Shown: positions 1-14,150 of the stretch, in pieces
Numbering within the stretch: the stretch's first letter is position 1
How the letters are laid out: each line of letters starts with the position of its first letter
Assembly (NCBI GenBank): GCA_002943765.1
Contig: PQWQ01000009.1
Coordinates: 1,798,001 to 1,862,000, forward strand
Origin: Psoroptes ovis
Lineage: Eukaryota > Arthropoda > Arachnida > Sarcoptiformes > Psoroptidae
Length of the DNA stretch: 64,000 nt
Direction: 5' to 3'
Translations under genes and position numbers: made by a program
Notes under the pieces: generated by a model
The model's input: only the letters and a program-made list of their open reading frames with translations
Told to the model about the DNA's origin: nothing
Database searches by the model: none

Positions 1-1729
1 TCGAAATTTTTTCCCTTCTACAAATAATGGATGTTTTTTCTCTTTGATTCAAATTTGATTTTGTTGTCTGCAAGATTCATTTTGAAGTCTATACCTTTAT
101 TGGCACACCTGATCAACGATTCCACATTTCAGCTCAGGTGATTTTTTCTTTTTTTTTGCCCATTTCGAGACATTTATCGACTGATTTAGCATCCATTTAC
201 AATGTGACTATTCCTCATGAATTGTGATGATTGACAATATTTCGAAAAATTGCAATTAATATGCTTTGAACGACTTAATTTGAGCGAATCAAGCGAATTA
301 TTTGAGTTGACAATGATGAATAATGTTTCCATTTATTTATTTATTCATTTTTTCGTTGATTGAATAACGATTGAAAATTTGATTCATTCAGCTGTAATTG
401 ATTCATTAAAATAATCATGAATTATATAAATGATTGTTTGCTATTCACATGTTTATTTCGATTTGTTTGTTTGGTTTGTTTGTTTGTCGTCGTTGTTCAA
501 ATAATCTATTTTATTTAGATTATTTTATTTTGATTTATTTCCATTTAGAGTTCCGATTATCATTTGAAAAAATTTATAATTTTTGATTATTTTATGAATA
601 ATGCAATAATATTTGTGATGATCATCATCCAGCAACAACAACCATCATTAACATGGGCCCGATTTTTTCTGTGTGTTTTGTATCCAAATACAACTATTCC
701 ACAATCAACACAATAAACAACAATACAATTATCATTCGAAAAAATGATCAATTTATATTTTACTCCATACAATATTCTTCATGGCTTTTTGCTTCCTGTT
801 TAGATTATTCTTGCAAAAATACATTGCATTTTATGAATATATTTATTTCACACATTTCCAATGATTAATTCTCAAATTCATTCATATCATTGTATGTGTC
901 TTCACAGAAAAAAACGAGCGACCAAGAATACAATGATTAATATGAAATGTGTTGTTTAATCTAGTGTTTACGATCGAAAAAAATGAATATTTGTCATTTC
1001 ATTTTTTGGTAAATTTCCATATTGATAAGATTATCCACATATCCACATATATTCCATATTCCATTGAATCAAAAAAAAAAGCTTTGATCAAATATTATGA
1101 TTCATTCATTCATTCAATTTTGTTTGATTCCATTTTTTGAAAAATTGAAAATTTAAAGTTTAAACTTTTGTATTTAAGAATAATTCTCTGAGAGAAAAAT
1201 TTTAAGGTTTTTGCCTTTAAAAAAAAATATGAATAAATGTCTTAAAATGTTCTTGATGTGATCAATATGGATTTTATATGGGGTTTTGCTTGGTCTTATT
1301 CTCTGGTCCCTGCAAACGATATGTGTCCATTTTTTTCCATTTTACACTTTGGGTTTCTTGGTATATCAAAATGACAACTACAAACACGAATTATTTCTAA
1401 GAATCTTGCCAAAGATTGTATTCACAGCTCAAGAGTATTTACCAGTTTACTACACACATTACCATTTTACATATATTCACAAGTACCAAAAATATATCAT
1501 TTCAAGTGTCATAACCACAAACTTTTATTTTGAATTCCTCTTATTCTTGCTGTGTTTATGTGTGTTTACATTGTTTCCATTTTTTACGAAAAAAAATGGA
1601 CATTTTTTAATGATGATAACTCTCTATGTGTGTTGATGATGATGATGATGATCATTTTATTATTATTATTATTATTATTATTGCTATCTGCAATTGGCTA
1701 GCCATCAAAAACATTAAAACATAATAATA

Positions 1730-1890
1730 CAGGGTTTCAAGTTTTAATTCAGAGTTTTCAAATTAATTTTCATAGTTTTCAAATTAAATTTCGTAGTTTT
1801 GAATGCAATTTTGAGCAGTAAAATTACGAAATTTAATTTTAAAATTATGAAAATTAATTTTAAAACTACGAATTAAAACTTGAAATCGTG
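1730..1890. mobile_element. MITE family B, 161-bp copy
   Basis: Founding description of family B. The termini are CAGGGTTTCAAG and its inverse, flanked by TA on both sides (1728-1729, 1891-1892). The long inverted arms contain TTTTAATTCGTAGTTTTAAA and its complement. The interior has no coding capacity. TA duplication and size fit a Tc1/mariner-type non-autonomous element (inference). More than 20 copies occur in the window, in a long (about 161 bp) and a short (about 120-145 bp) form. Confidence 0.85.
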
Positions 1891-3053
1891 TAATTTAAAA
1901 TTATTATTTTTGTTCATTTATTTGTAACTCTTTCTGTGATCATTTGATCATTTGAAAATTGTTTTCTGAAAGTTTCAAATTCATTATTTTCATTATTCCC
2001 ATTTTTAAATATGAAATTTTCAAAATTCCGAAATTCTTCATTTTATTTCATTTTATTTTTTGGGAAACTGAAAAAACTTTTCCACAGTGTTTCAAATGGC
2101 CAAACACACAAAAAAAATGTTGAAACAATGTATGGAAAAATTGAAATTTGTTTCCACATATACAAATTATTCCGATTTCAGTCAGAGAATAGATAGTTGA
2201 AGCAAACCGTAGAAGAATCACCAGTGTTTTTGTGATTCAAACACAGGGCCTTGTTGTGATTATTAATGAATGAATGTGAATCAGAATTTTTTTTTCCATG
2301 AATTCAAATGAATGAAACCAAAACTCTGGTTCCGTACCAAAAAAAATTATTACTTTTTTCTTTGAAAAATAAAAAGTTTCGAAAAAACATTTTTCGATTT
2401 TCAAAGAGATAAATTTAAACTAAATAACATTGGTGAAATGTGAAGAAGCTCAGAGATTTAAAAAAAATATATTTGCCCTTGTAACATTTAAGCAGCTAAG
2501 TTAAATGTTTAAAAAAACAGGGACCTAGATAGATGTATTAGAGAAATGTTTTTCTGCGAATAATTTATCGAAAAATTAATCGAAAATTATTATTTCGAAA
2601 CTAATTAATAGATTATTAGTCTCTGTGAGATCATTTTGAAACAAATTTTCTCCAATTAGGTCTCAATCTCGGTCGATATCTCGAGATAAAAATCTTTGAT
2701 CTAAGAAAATTCATGTGTGTTCATTTCTCTCAATCGAAATTAAAGAGAAATAAATTATTGCCAATCATTATTAACATCGATGATATCGAACACTCGATAA
2801 CAATTGTGATCAATATATATATTTGATGCAATCAATTGCAATCAGTTTATTTGCGATTTCATCGATGAATATATACCGAACCATTGTTTTTCAAAGTAAT
2901 CAACAACATTAAATGAGTGAAAAACAATCGTATATACGATTTCACTGCGATAATAGAGTTTGTTGAAATTCTCTACGAAGAAAGTAAAATATATTTGAAA
3001 ACTTTCAAATAATAAATAATAACAACCAAAGATTGTGCAAATATATTTCACTA

Positions 3054-3169
3054 CAGAGTTTAAAGTTTTAATTCGTAGTTTTAAAATTAAATTTCGTAGT
3101 TTTCAATGTGATTTGCAACAGTAAAATTACGAAAATCAACTTTAAAACTCTGAAATAAAATCTTGAAAT
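3054..3169. mobile_element. MITE family B, short copy
   Basis: The left end CAGAGTTTAAAGTTTTAATT follows TA. The right arm has drifted, so the right boundary is approximate. Confidence 0.7.
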
Positions 3170-3963
3170 ACAAAGTAAAATATAAAAATGAATGATGACG
3201 AGCAGCAGCAGCAGCAGCAGCAGTGAAAAATTAATTTCAATTTCAAATAGTTGAAATTTCGAATGATTATGTTTTGTTTGTTTGGGATGTTTGATACCCT
3301 GTGAAAAATCCCCGAGAAAATCAAAAAATTTTTCATGTTCCATGTTTTTCATGTGATATAAACATTTATTATTAATGATGATAATAATGGCCATTATCCA
3401 TACATTAACCATTGGGCCATACACTGTTCGAGTTTGGCACCAAAAAAAAAAAAAAATCATTCATTTTTCACTGTTGAAAAATAATACGAAAAATGTATCT
3501 AATTTCAGTGAAAATGAAATGAAATATAGACAATCATAGAGAGAAAAATTAAATCATGAAAATCAAAATCGATCAAACAACAATCTTTGGTCGGCTGCTA
3601 GCTTAATAATTGAATAATAATTGAAATTTCATTTCAAATTTTCACTTTTCCAAAACAAATGTTCAACACGATCAATTATATTTTGGTTGTTGTTGTTTTT
3701 TGCTGTGAAAAATAAGAAAAATTTGGGTTTTAAATTTTTGTTTCTCAGTTCAAAACTCGGGTCCAATAATGGCCAATCATTTCTCTATCTCTGTCAGTGT
3801 AATTCTCTGTAATTCATTATTATTCCGATGTTTTTTCGCTGCTCAATTTTCGAATCTTGTACTGAATTTTTTTTTTCACACAACGAAAATACACAGACAG
3901 CAATTTTCAGTGATGTTTTCCAAGATGGACAAGATTTTCTCCTCTGCTTTTCTTATATTATTA

Positions 3964-4040
3964 GGTTGTCCGATAAGTTTTTGCCGATTTTCTCATACGA
4001 TTCCCTACGATATAACCGGTAAAAAACTTTTAGGACAACC
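3964..4040. mobile_element. MITE family A, 77 bp, TA-flanked
   Basis: Founding description of family A: a 73-77-bp near-perfect palindrome with termini GGTTGTCCGAAAAGTTTTTG and the inverse, flanked by TA (3962-3963, 4041-4042). About 25 copies lie in the window with three loop sequences. Type 1 has an ATATCGTA-containing loop, found in either orientation. Type 2 has a CTAATTGAAAAACAT loop. Type 3 has a CATGA/GATGAAAATC loop. Ends of the GGTTGTCC(CATAAGT) kind resemble mariner termini (family knowledge), so these are probably mariner-mobilised MITEs. This copy has a type 1 loop in inverted orientation. Confidence 0.9.
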
Positions 4041-5418
4041 TAATATTTTTGCTTTGTTTATTTCTTGGTCCTAGCTTTATGTTCATCATTCATTTTTTAC
4101 AGCAAAAAAAAAAAATTGATGATGACACTGAATTGTGTGTAAAACGTTCAAAGAAGAAATATTTTAAAAAAGAAATTCTTTTGGCCCTTTGTTTTGTTTG
4201 TTTGTATTCCATGTTTTGCTTTTTCTAAAATGGCCCAAAGAAAAAGGGCCCAGCTATCGAATGAAAGAATATAAATGTGAGAGAATATGTATGTGTGTGT
4301 GTGTGTTATTAGATAAATATTGATGTCATTGTCTGATTGATGATAATAACAATTGTTTGTTTGTTTGTTTGCTTATTTAAAATAAAATTTTGTCCCATTC
4401 AAAAATTTTGTCATTGTTTTCTCGAAATTCAAATATATTTCGAAACATATCAAAGCATTTAGTTGTGAATTTTCGAACCTAAACAAATCGAATCAAATCA
4501 AACAATGACAATTAATTCTGTGTATGTATTGATTTATTGAAAATATTCAAATTCAATTTACATGAATCGATTCTTCGATTTTCAAACAAATTTCTTTGAA
4601 TTTAATTTTTTCTGCGTATAAAATTTCACAGCCATTGAATCATTTGAAAATTGAAATATACTCGGGCAAATGTTGCATTTTCTTCTCATTTAAGATTTCA
4701 TTTTCATTTATTTCTCGTCATTGATCAATGATGTTTGTTCATTTCTTATAAAATGAATAAATAAATGAATGAATTTATTTTTTTGGCAACAAAAATTCAA
4801 AATAAAGACATCTTTGATAATCTTTGATCTTTCAAAAATAATTTTTCTATGAATTCGGGTCTAAATTAATGAAATCAAACAACAAACAAACCATAGAAAT
4901 TAATTATGTCAAAATGTTGTATAAATGATAATTACACAGTGAAAACAAAAATTGAAAAATTCTTGTTTTTTTTTCCTTAAAGAAAATTGATGAGAAATTT
5001 ATTTTATGAAATCAATTTTCTTTTGATCCACGGCAGCCAATTCTATCCGATATGCCAGAATTCTGAACATTTTGATGGTGGAAAATGGCTGAAAATAAAA
5101 ATGAAATTAGTCACTTCAATGATTAATTTATTATATAGCATTGAATTAACCAGAAAATGAAAACTTTTTGTTGTTTTGTATTTTTGTGGATCCCTTAAAC
5201 ATTCAATAACATCATCGTTGTCCATGGACATACATAAACATAAACATGGACATGGATAAATCCCTTGATTAAAAAAAATTTGATTTTCATGATTTCTACG
5301 ATTTATGACACGACGAATATATCGGATGCTGCTGCTGCTTTGTTTTCCATTTGATATTCGCCAGTGATTGATCTAAGATTTTCTTCCTTTTGCTAGCTCA
5401 AAAATCTTGAATGTATTT

Positions 5419-5492
5419 GGTTGTCCGAAAAGTTTTTGCCGATTATATCGTAAGAAATTATGAGAAAATCAGCCAGAACTTATGGGACAGCC
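5419..5492. mobile_element. MITE family A (type 1 loop)
   Basis: Palindrome GGTTGTCCGAAAAG to TATGGGACAGCC; the loop contains TATATCGTAAGAAATTATGA. Confidence 0.85.
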
Positions 5493-6033
5493 TAATATTT
5501 GATAATAAATACATATAGACAGTAATCGAATGATAAATAAGCATTGAATTATTATTATTATTATTAGCAACAATAAAGATTAAAAAATCAATCAATGCAT
5601 CAAATATACATTGAATCTATTCGATTGTCTATGCATGTGTTCATTTTCTATGATTTTACTATGAATTTTGTATCATTTATTTATTTTTATTTTATTTTAT
5701 TTTTTTTTTTCGTTGGCCATTCACAAATGACAATTGAAATGTATCTTTCAAACAGAATTCAGTTGAATTATAACGGTTGAATGGTTAAATATTTGTTGTT
5801 GTTGCTGTTTGTTTGTCTATTTGTTTGTTTGCTGTGAATAATGCTGCTGTTATTTTTGCTGTTGTTGCTGCCTACACACGCAGATTCTTTCAGATTCCGA
5901 AACAATTTCTTCTTCTTGTTTTGAATTATTAAAATATTCTGAAGCAAATCAATTGTGTGTTTGTGTGTGTGTGTGATGTTTATTTATTGATTATCATTAT
6001 TTATCCATTTATGAAGTATATAAACATTAGATT

Positions 6034-6192
6034 CCAGTCATTCTCAACCAGTGTTCCCACAGAACTTTAGTGTTCCAAAAGTGTGCCGCACTAATTTTCT
6101 GGCACTAAAGGCATAGTGGGAATAAAGGCTATTGCTGGGTTTCAGTGTTTGTCGCAGCAAAAAAAAAAAAAAAAAAGCTTGAGAATGACTGC
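6034..6192. mobile_element. hAT-like MITE (family C) with 8-bp duplication
   Basis: The ends are CAGTCATTCTCAACC and GAGAATGACTG. The CAGTGRTTCTCAACC type of terminus is typical of hAT transposons (family knowledge). The interior carries GTGTGCCGC-like segments and a 17-bp A run. The octamer ATTAGATT lies directly before (6026-6033) and after (6193-6200), as expected for an 8-bp hAT target-site duplication. Confidence 0.85.
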
Positions 6193-6739
6193 ATTAGATT
6201 TACATTTGTCGAAAATATAATGATAAACAAGTTTATATAAAATGAATGATGGTAAATAAAATATGAAATATTTTGTGATTCGAAATTGACCATATAATCA
6301 TCATAATCATAGTGATGATAATTTGGACAGCTTCGAACCATTGTAAATGGTTAAAAGAGAATTAATTTTTTCGAAGGTTTTTTTTTTGTTTGAAGCCAAA
6401 AATTAAGTCAACATTCAAAAACCCAATAAAAGAAAAAAACGATTCATCATCTTTTTTATAAGGCCCCATCTAAGACTATGACTATTTCTCTATGAAAACA
6501 ATTTCAAATTTTTTTTGGTCGCTGGGTTTGTTTGTGTTTTTGGCAAACCATGTTCACATTTTCGTCATTGTTTTTTGGTATATTTTTGATGCATAAAATC
6601 ATTGTTTAATGAATAAATCATAGACCACACTGAATACCCCAATACACCAAAACATTGAATTCTTCAATGTTTTTTTTTCACATTGAATTTCACATTCTGA
6701 TTGAATGAATCTTGAATTATTCTTCATTTATTATCATTC

Positions 6740-6813
6740 GGTTGTCCGATAAGTTTTTGCCGATTTTCTCATTATTCTCTACGATATAATCAACAAAAAC
6801 TTTTCGTACAACC
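6740..6813. mobile_element. MITE family A (type 1 loop, inverted)
   Basis: GGTTGTCCGATAAGTTTTTG opposite CTTTTCGTACAACC around a loop with TCTACGATATAATC. Confidence 0.85.
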
Positions 6814-8040
6814 TAAATATTTTATTTATTTATTTATTCATTATGTCAACTAAGTTCATTCAGTTCATTCATTCATTCAAAAAATATATGATTATTATTT
6901 TGCCATAAATTCAATTCAATTCATAATTTTTTTCTTTTGACTCATTCATATACTCAATTTCTTTGGATTCTGTTTGGTTCCTTAAGATTCCTAAGATCCT
7001 TAGGATCCTTGGTTTTTAATTTTTTTCGGATGATTATTATGATGAATAGCTTCAGAATTATAATGAATGTTAATGAATATTAGAATCCAAAGAGAGAGAG
7101 AGAGAGAGAGCTAAGCTAAACGATTAACAATTTTTCAAATGTTTTTCTTCCTCTTTGGTTAAAACAAATAAAGATTTATTAATGTATTAATGGCCATACA
7201 ATTACACTGTGATAATAGGGTCTTATGCCGAGAAATCTTGGGCCCATGTTGTTGATGATGACCAATATATATTAGGTTCAATATTTCAATTGATTATTGA
7301 TTTATGATGAGAATTTCTCGTAGATTCTATGACCTAGAATATTACCTTGACCATTTAAATATTTCTTTTATTTAAATTCAAATTGATCAAACAGTTAATA
7401 ATAATTTAAATTTGATCAATTATTCAAAAAAAAACTGTATGATCGATTCAAATCAATGGCTTCGATTCTTGCGGTCTTAAGGCCTCTTCAATTCTTTTTG
7501 AATAAAACAAATGCCTTAGAATATTCATTAAGAATTTAAATATGTTGGCCCCATATTTTGAGCTCTCCGTACTCACAAATCTGTTTTCAATTTTTTTAAA
7601 CCCACAAATCTATTTCGATTATTTCTATTATTATTATTTTGATGATCATAATGAAGGCCATTTATGAGAGGAAATATTTTTTCATAAAATATTTTCAGAA
7701 AATTTTTGTTGTTTTTCCAAAGGCCTTCATCCATTTATTTCTCGAAAATTTTCATTTTAAACTTTGGAATCATTTTTTACTTCTGGCTGTGAAATGCTGC
7801 TGCTGCTGCTGCTGCCGAATATTATTATATTGATTAGTTTCAAAATTCACTTGAAACATCGTCGAAAACATCTGAATAAATGATAGAATTCATGTGAATG
7901 TTTGGATGCATTTAAATGGTTGTATCGTATAACGATTTCGAATGAACCAAAAAAAAAAATATTTATTGAAATTTGAATGTGAGTCTAAATTCATGAGAAT
8001 TTTAAAGGCATTTGTTGAAATATTTTTTTTTGTGTAATAA

Positions 8041-8160
8041 TCACAAATCAAAGTTTTAATTCGTAATTTTAAAATTAAATTTCGTAATTTTCAATATGAT
8101 TTGCAATTGTAAAACTACGAAATTTAATTTTAAAACTACGAATTAAAACTTTGATCACTG
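8041..8160. mobile_element. MITE family B, short copy
   Basis: The arms are AAAGTTTTAATTCGTAATTT and AAACTACGAATTAAAACTTT. The outermost bases have diverged from the CAGGG terminus. Confidence 0.75.
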
Positions 8161-8371
8161 TAATAAAATATGCACCTAAAAAAAATATGTTCATACGATT
8201 AAGCAAATAACAAAAGCCAGAGAGAGAGATTTGACTATTGAATATTTCGCTTGAAAATATTCCTGTTTTTTTTTCGATGTGAAAATAAAATCTACAAACA
8301 GACATTAATGTCAATAAATATTTTTGAAGAAAAAAAAATGAAAAAAATAAATTTTCAAAATGAAATAAATA

Positions 8372-8532
8372 CAGAGTTTCAAGTTTTAATTCGGAGTTTT
8401 TAAATTAATTTTCGTAGTTTTAAAATTGAATTTCGTAATTCTACTGTTGAAAGTTGCATTCAAAACTATGAAAATCAACTTGAAAACTATGAAAATTAAT
8501 TTTAAAACTACGAATTAAAACTTTAAATCCTG
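8372..8532. mobile_element. MITE family B, 161-bp copy
   Basis: TA-flanked; CAGAGTTTCAAGTTTTAATT on the left and AACTTTAAATCCTG on the right. Same length as the copies at 1730, 17399 and 57619. Confidence 0.85.
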
Positions 8533-9645
8533 TAAATAAATAAATATTGAATTCCTTGATTTTTGAAATGTTTTTAAAATGTTTTTTCCATCAACATCAA
8601 CAACAACAACAATAATAAATTTATTCATATTAAAATAACAATACGATTATTTTTTATTATATTTTTTTCACGCCAAATTCCACATATACGAATCTCCGAA
8701 TTATATTAATCTGCGGTATATATTTGTGTGAACGATTTATTGTTGCCCAAAGAGAGAGAGAGTGAGTGAGAGTGATTGAAATTTGAAAACGATTCCAAAT
8801 GATTCAAAAATTTTCCACATTGCATTCCATTTCTTATTCGAAGTTTTTTAAAAATTGCATTCCAATATATATAAATATTTATTCTTTGACATTATTCATT
8901 TGAAAAATATTTTTACTTAATTTTACATTCATGAAATATTTATGGAAATATTTGAAGCACTATTTCTTTATTTTTTTAAAATACTAATTTGCACATTGAA
9001 TTTGCTCAACATTTGAATGGGCTTCGAATTTCTGTTGTTTTGAATTATTTTCAATGTTATTCAATCAGATTCAAAGTTTGAATGAACCTCTTGGTGATGT
9101 GGTTTTCTTAATTTTCAAAATAGATTGAAGATGAACACAAATTACATGATTATCGAGGCTATGACCCTTTAGATTGTTTTTTTTTAATAATTTTCAATTG
9201 AAAATATGTAATTTGTAAGCGTAAAACCAAGTGAAATGTTGTTTTGGTTCTGGTTTGAATACCGAATCATTTTGATTTCTCGAACAAATTATGATTATAA
9301 TTTTCAATTTATATATCCTTTAAATCCATCCACATTCATTTCATTCTATTCTAGTTTATTCCATCCAAAGTGCCATTATCGATTCTCTCACCATTTGCTT
9401 AGTGTGATCGTGATTTGCTTAAATCACGATCATCATCGACAAACGATGACAAACCAAACCAAACAAATCATTACTGAATGATGATAATTTGGTTTGAAAA
9501 AAGCAATAAAAATATCGTTAAATAATAATAATGATGATAATTTGATATTTCATTCTATTTCTATTACTTAAATCATCAAATATTCGTGATCAATACACAC
9601 AATGATCGATTCTTGAATTGATTTGTTTGAATCAATTCTATTCTA

Positions 9646-9719
9646 GGCTGTCCGAAAAATTTTTGTCGATTATATCGTAAGGAATCATGAGAAAATCGGT
9701 AAAAACTTATCGTACAACC
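9646..9719. mobile_element. MITE family A (type 1 loop)
   Basis: GGCTGTCCGAAAAATTTTTG to ACTTATCGTACAACC with loop TATATCGTAAGGAATCATGA. Confidence 0.85.
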
Positions 9720-10851
9720 TAATTCTATAATATAATTCTAATAATTCTGATAAGTAATTTGATAAAATGATCCAGTTACGTGGTTAGAAATACTAAAAAA
9801 ACGATGCATTTGAATCAAAATCAAATTTGTTGTTTGTTGTTATGCTGCTTCTGCTGCTGCTGCAATGACAATTGAATTAAACAATTCTTTTGGTGGTGGC
9901 TTCTTCGTAATTGTTTTTTGTTTTTTTCGTTGAATGAAATATTTAATCGTTGAAATGGTTTAAATAGTTTGATTGGAACAATCATCATTCCAGAGAAATC
10001 AATTTCATTCCATTTTTCTTTTCTGATGTTTCTGTATAAATGATTATTATTACGCTGAGAAACGATTATTTCTTTCGATGTTTTGGGGCCTTTTTAGTTC
10101 TGGGTAATTCATATATGGTTGTATCACCCATTGAACATTATATTTATATCAATATAAAGACATTAAAAATTTGTTTTATTTCCACAAACCCAACAGCAGC
10201 CCATTGTATTCACTATTTTTTATGATGATTATAATTATAACCTTATGATGATAATCGAGAGGGCTGAAGAGGTGAAGAGGTGTGTAACAGATTTTATTGT
10301 CGAGTAATTTTTATATTTTTTCTCTCTCTGTGTGTGTTTTGTCAACAAATGAATATTAAAATGAACAAATATATCACACAACCTACGCGGTATAAACCCG
10401 TTAATTATTTTTTATTTTTTTGAATATTTTATCATAGAAAAAAATTGAATTCGTCTTTGAAATAATATTTTCAATGCAATCAATTTATGTGATCTGTTCA
10501 TGTATTTAGTTTTTGAAACAAACAAATGACTAGATTTTTTTGATCAATTTTCTAGTTTTAAATTTTTAAAATTTTCAATTTCAAAAAATAATAAATTAAT
10601 TTTTTTGGTATAAAATAAATAAATATCATTCATCAAATGATATATATTCATTCATTTCTTTTAAATTATAAATTATCAAAGATGTACTTATCTATTATTA
10701 CTATTATTATCGAAGAGAAACTAACATGAATAAATGAAAAACCAACAGAAAATTTAATTGAAATTTGTTTTCAGTGAGAGAAAAAAATTGAATTCAAAAT
10801 TTGGTTTCGTTTTTGATATATTTATGTACTGAAAAATTCATTTAAATATTA

Positions 10852-10925
10852 GGTTGTCCGTAAAGTTTTTGTCGATTATATCGTAGGGAATTATGAGAAA
10901 ATCGGCAAAAACTTTTCGGACAACC
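10852..10925. mobile_element. MITE family A (type 1 loop)
   Basis: TA-flanked palindrome GGTTGTCCGTAAAG / CTTTTCGGACAACC, loop TATATCGTAGGGAATTATGA. Confidence 0.88.
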
Positions 10926-13900
10926 TAAAAATTTGACAACTAAATATTCTGTCTGTATTCTCTGTGTATTTTCCGAAAGACAAATGATATTAGTAGTATC
11001 TCAAATTTAGATATTCAGATAATAATACACTAATAATAATATTGTTGTTGTGTAATTTGAATTTACATTTTTTTTGTTTTTAAAAATGAAAAATACAAGT
11101 CGAAAATAACATTGAAAATTTTCCATCCATTCATTCATTCAATTCAATTTGATATTTAATTCAATTTTTTTCTATATTTTCCACATAAAACATCTTTAAA
11201 ACTAAGCTTATTATGTACATTGTGTGTATATACAATACCATAAACCATTTATTTTTTGTTACATGAATGTAATCGGAATCGGGGCCTCCAAAAAAAAAGA
11301 AAAAAAATTTTCATGTTTTACATTTTAGAATTCATGATAAAATAAATTCTGATAAACATGTGTTTCGCTGTTGTTGTTTCGGTTATGGTTATGGGTATTT
11401 GAGTTCATCATTTTATATATTACATACATACAAAGTAATCAAAATCCGATTTTAGTTCTTGTAGTTTGATTCCGGCTGTTTGTTTATTTGATTCCATGTT
11501 CACTTTTGGGCCCGATTCAAAAACATTGAAATAAATTGAATAAGTAAAAGTTGAAAAAAAATAATCAATTTTATATGAAACCGCATATATCAATTTCAAT
11601 GTAAAATATTCTGATGCGAAATTTTGATTCTGAATTTGAAATTTGAGAGATCTTAAAAATATGTGATTCTATGATGAATCTAGGTTCATAGGAATATGAA
11701 AATTGCCTTTTAAAATGATCATCACATGTATCAAATGATCATACCAAAAAGGTATTGAAATGTTTCAATGAATTTTTTTTCTTGAATCTTAAATCTTGAC
11801 CATATTTTAGAGGTCATAGACTATACATCTGTTTTATTTCATCCACATTTTTTGATTCATTCATTCATTCATTCAATAATTTTCTTGTTTTATTCATTCT
11901 TTTTTCACTTATCATAACTCCTCCTCGACCGAAAAATTCCTCGAGTTCAATGGGTTGAAATACACAGAATTTTGAATTGAAATTGTTTAAAATCAATGTT
12001 ATCAAGAACAAAAGCTCAAGATTTTCAAAATTAATTATTCTGACATTCTCAGTTATGATAATAATTAAGGAAGCCGGTGTTTTAGAAATGAGAATTTGAT
12101 CCGAAATTTTCAATTTGCTCATTCTCTTCTTATTTGATTTTCTTATGGGATCCATAATTGATTCTAGGTTTTTCGGGTCTATTTTCTATTCTCATCTCAT
12201 TTTTCTTGATTCCTAAAATCAAAATGAATGCCAAAATAATAAAGGATTCTGCAAAATCTGCAAATTGAATCCACTGTGCGTAATTATCATTTGAAATTTG
12301 TGTGTAAATAACACAATTGACAATTCTCCATCTATTTGTATTCCTTAATTTCAAGGCAGTAATCTTCAGAACAATTCTCGATTTGTTTTGATGGTAAATT
12401 GAATTAATTTTCTTAGAGCTAATTGAAAATTGTGCCAAGTGTTCTCCTTAAAGCAAATGTAACACTTTTCTTAAAGTCGAATGGTGGTTGAAAAGCGTGA
12501 AAATTTTCAAGATTAGATGGTGATGATAATTAATGCGATTGTAAATGTCAAATTATCGCAGATTTAGGCTGTAATACTGCCGTACACATACATATTCCAT
12601 GTACCACATTCAAAATTTGTATGCAAATATTTGCATTTTCATGGCTGTGTGTATTAACCTTATAAACTTTGAGTATTATCATTATCACAGGGTCTGTGAT
12701 CTGCTGTGTTATCTCTGTTGTGATGCCATTAATTTGATTATAAAAACAAAATTGATCATATTCACACTAACCCTTTCCTAACGTGTACCCTTTACATAGG
12801 TCTCATGTATCATTTGAATTTTTTTATATTTTCTATTCCATCATTTACTTTTTGAGAGTTTATTATTATTCTAAGGTTAATTATAGAATCTTTTTACGTA
12901 TTGTTATATACAATATGCAAATTCATAGACTACTCAGACCCTTTTGTTTCTTATTTTGTTTCAAATTATTTAAAATGAAAGAAATAATTCAAGAAAATTT
13001 GAAATTGGTATTAGTTGGTTTTTAAAAAATTTTCAAATTTGAAATTTCGAAAATTCTTCTTCAGTTGATATATATCCAACTATATCATTTATTCTTATCA
13101 GAATTTAATTTGAATATTTAAGTCTTAAATTTTACGAAATTCAAATAAAATGATGAAGAAACTTGCGCGCACACTTATTTGCATTTCTTGATCTTAACTC
13201 TGTGAATAATAATAATAATAAATAACGATTTTCACTGGTCGATTTTCGAATGGCAAACAGACAAAATGCAAATGATTAAAACCCAAAGCAGCAGAGAGAG
13301 AGTAGAGGTAAAGGATTATTGCCGTTAAATGAATACTTTCAATACTTCTTTGACTGAAAATGACAATATGAAAAATTACGAAACAAATGCTTCGATATAC
13401 AAAAGACTATGAAGCATTCTTAGGGTTTTAGCCTTTGTAATGAATTCACTGTGTTTTATGAAAACAATTTAATTTCTATTCCTTTCGTTCATTCATTTAT
13501 AATATCATTTGTAAGATACTGAAATATATGTGTGTGTGAATGTACCATTATCATTGCCATAATTTGTACCTAACAAAAATAAATGAATTATTCACACTAA
13601 ATGAATGCCATTTCCTTGCTGTGTCTATGTATGTATAGGGCCATGTATTTGTGTTTCATTTGAATACAATTCAAATGATGATGGTACCGCAAATAAAAAA
13701 AAAATATGTTTCATTTATTCGGTCCCATTCAATTCTGAATTTCCGAAATTTCGAAATTCTGACTTTTGAATGTGGCAGACAATGGTCTGAAAATGACAAA
13801 AAAAACAAAAATACCAAAATACCAAAATACAAGCCTTAGTTGTTGTAATTATTTAAAAAAGTAAAGGGTTAAAGCCTTTATTTTATTTCATTCAAATGCA

Positions 13901-14150
13901 TTCAAAAATTGAATTTTAATTATTACAAAAATAATATTTTAATGAATGAATGAATGAATGAAACAGGGTGAAAACCTTTGAATTTTTCAAAATTTCTGCT
14001 GACTTTGAATGAGAATTCATGAAATCCCAGCTCATTTTTCAAATTTCCAATGGAATTTGTACTCGATTTCGCTCTATCATAATTCGTTCGTAAGTTCATA
14101 GTAATTTATGCCTTGGTGTATTATGTATATTCGTGCAAATGTGTATATTA

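Larger units (their letters stand above)
1..14148. other. Gene-free AT-rich region with dispersed MITEs
   Basis: I see no convincing exon here. Open frames are short, AT-driven and lack codon structure or recognisable domains. The stretch holds GAT/ATT/GA/TG microsatellites and copies of three MITE families listed separately. It may be intergenic or part of a long first intron of the Sidestep-like gene, whose signal-peptide exon was not found. On the minus strand, 11,865-12,438 is open through two overlapping frames (102 and 96 codons), but no family is recognisable. Confidence 0.6.

Noticed and set aside
1286..1636. 116-codon plus-strand frame
   Set aside because: Phe/Tyr/Ile-rich AT-driven composition, no domain, no promoter or splice context, embedded in repeats.
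3142..3460. Cys/Ser- or Leu-run frames on the minus strand
   Set aside because: Caused by a GCA trinucleotide run within and beside a family B MITE.
11865..12438. Two overlapping minus-strand frames (102 and 96 codons)
   Set aside because: Overlapping but in different frames with no recognisable family; kept only as a remark because the interval is longer than chance frames nearby.
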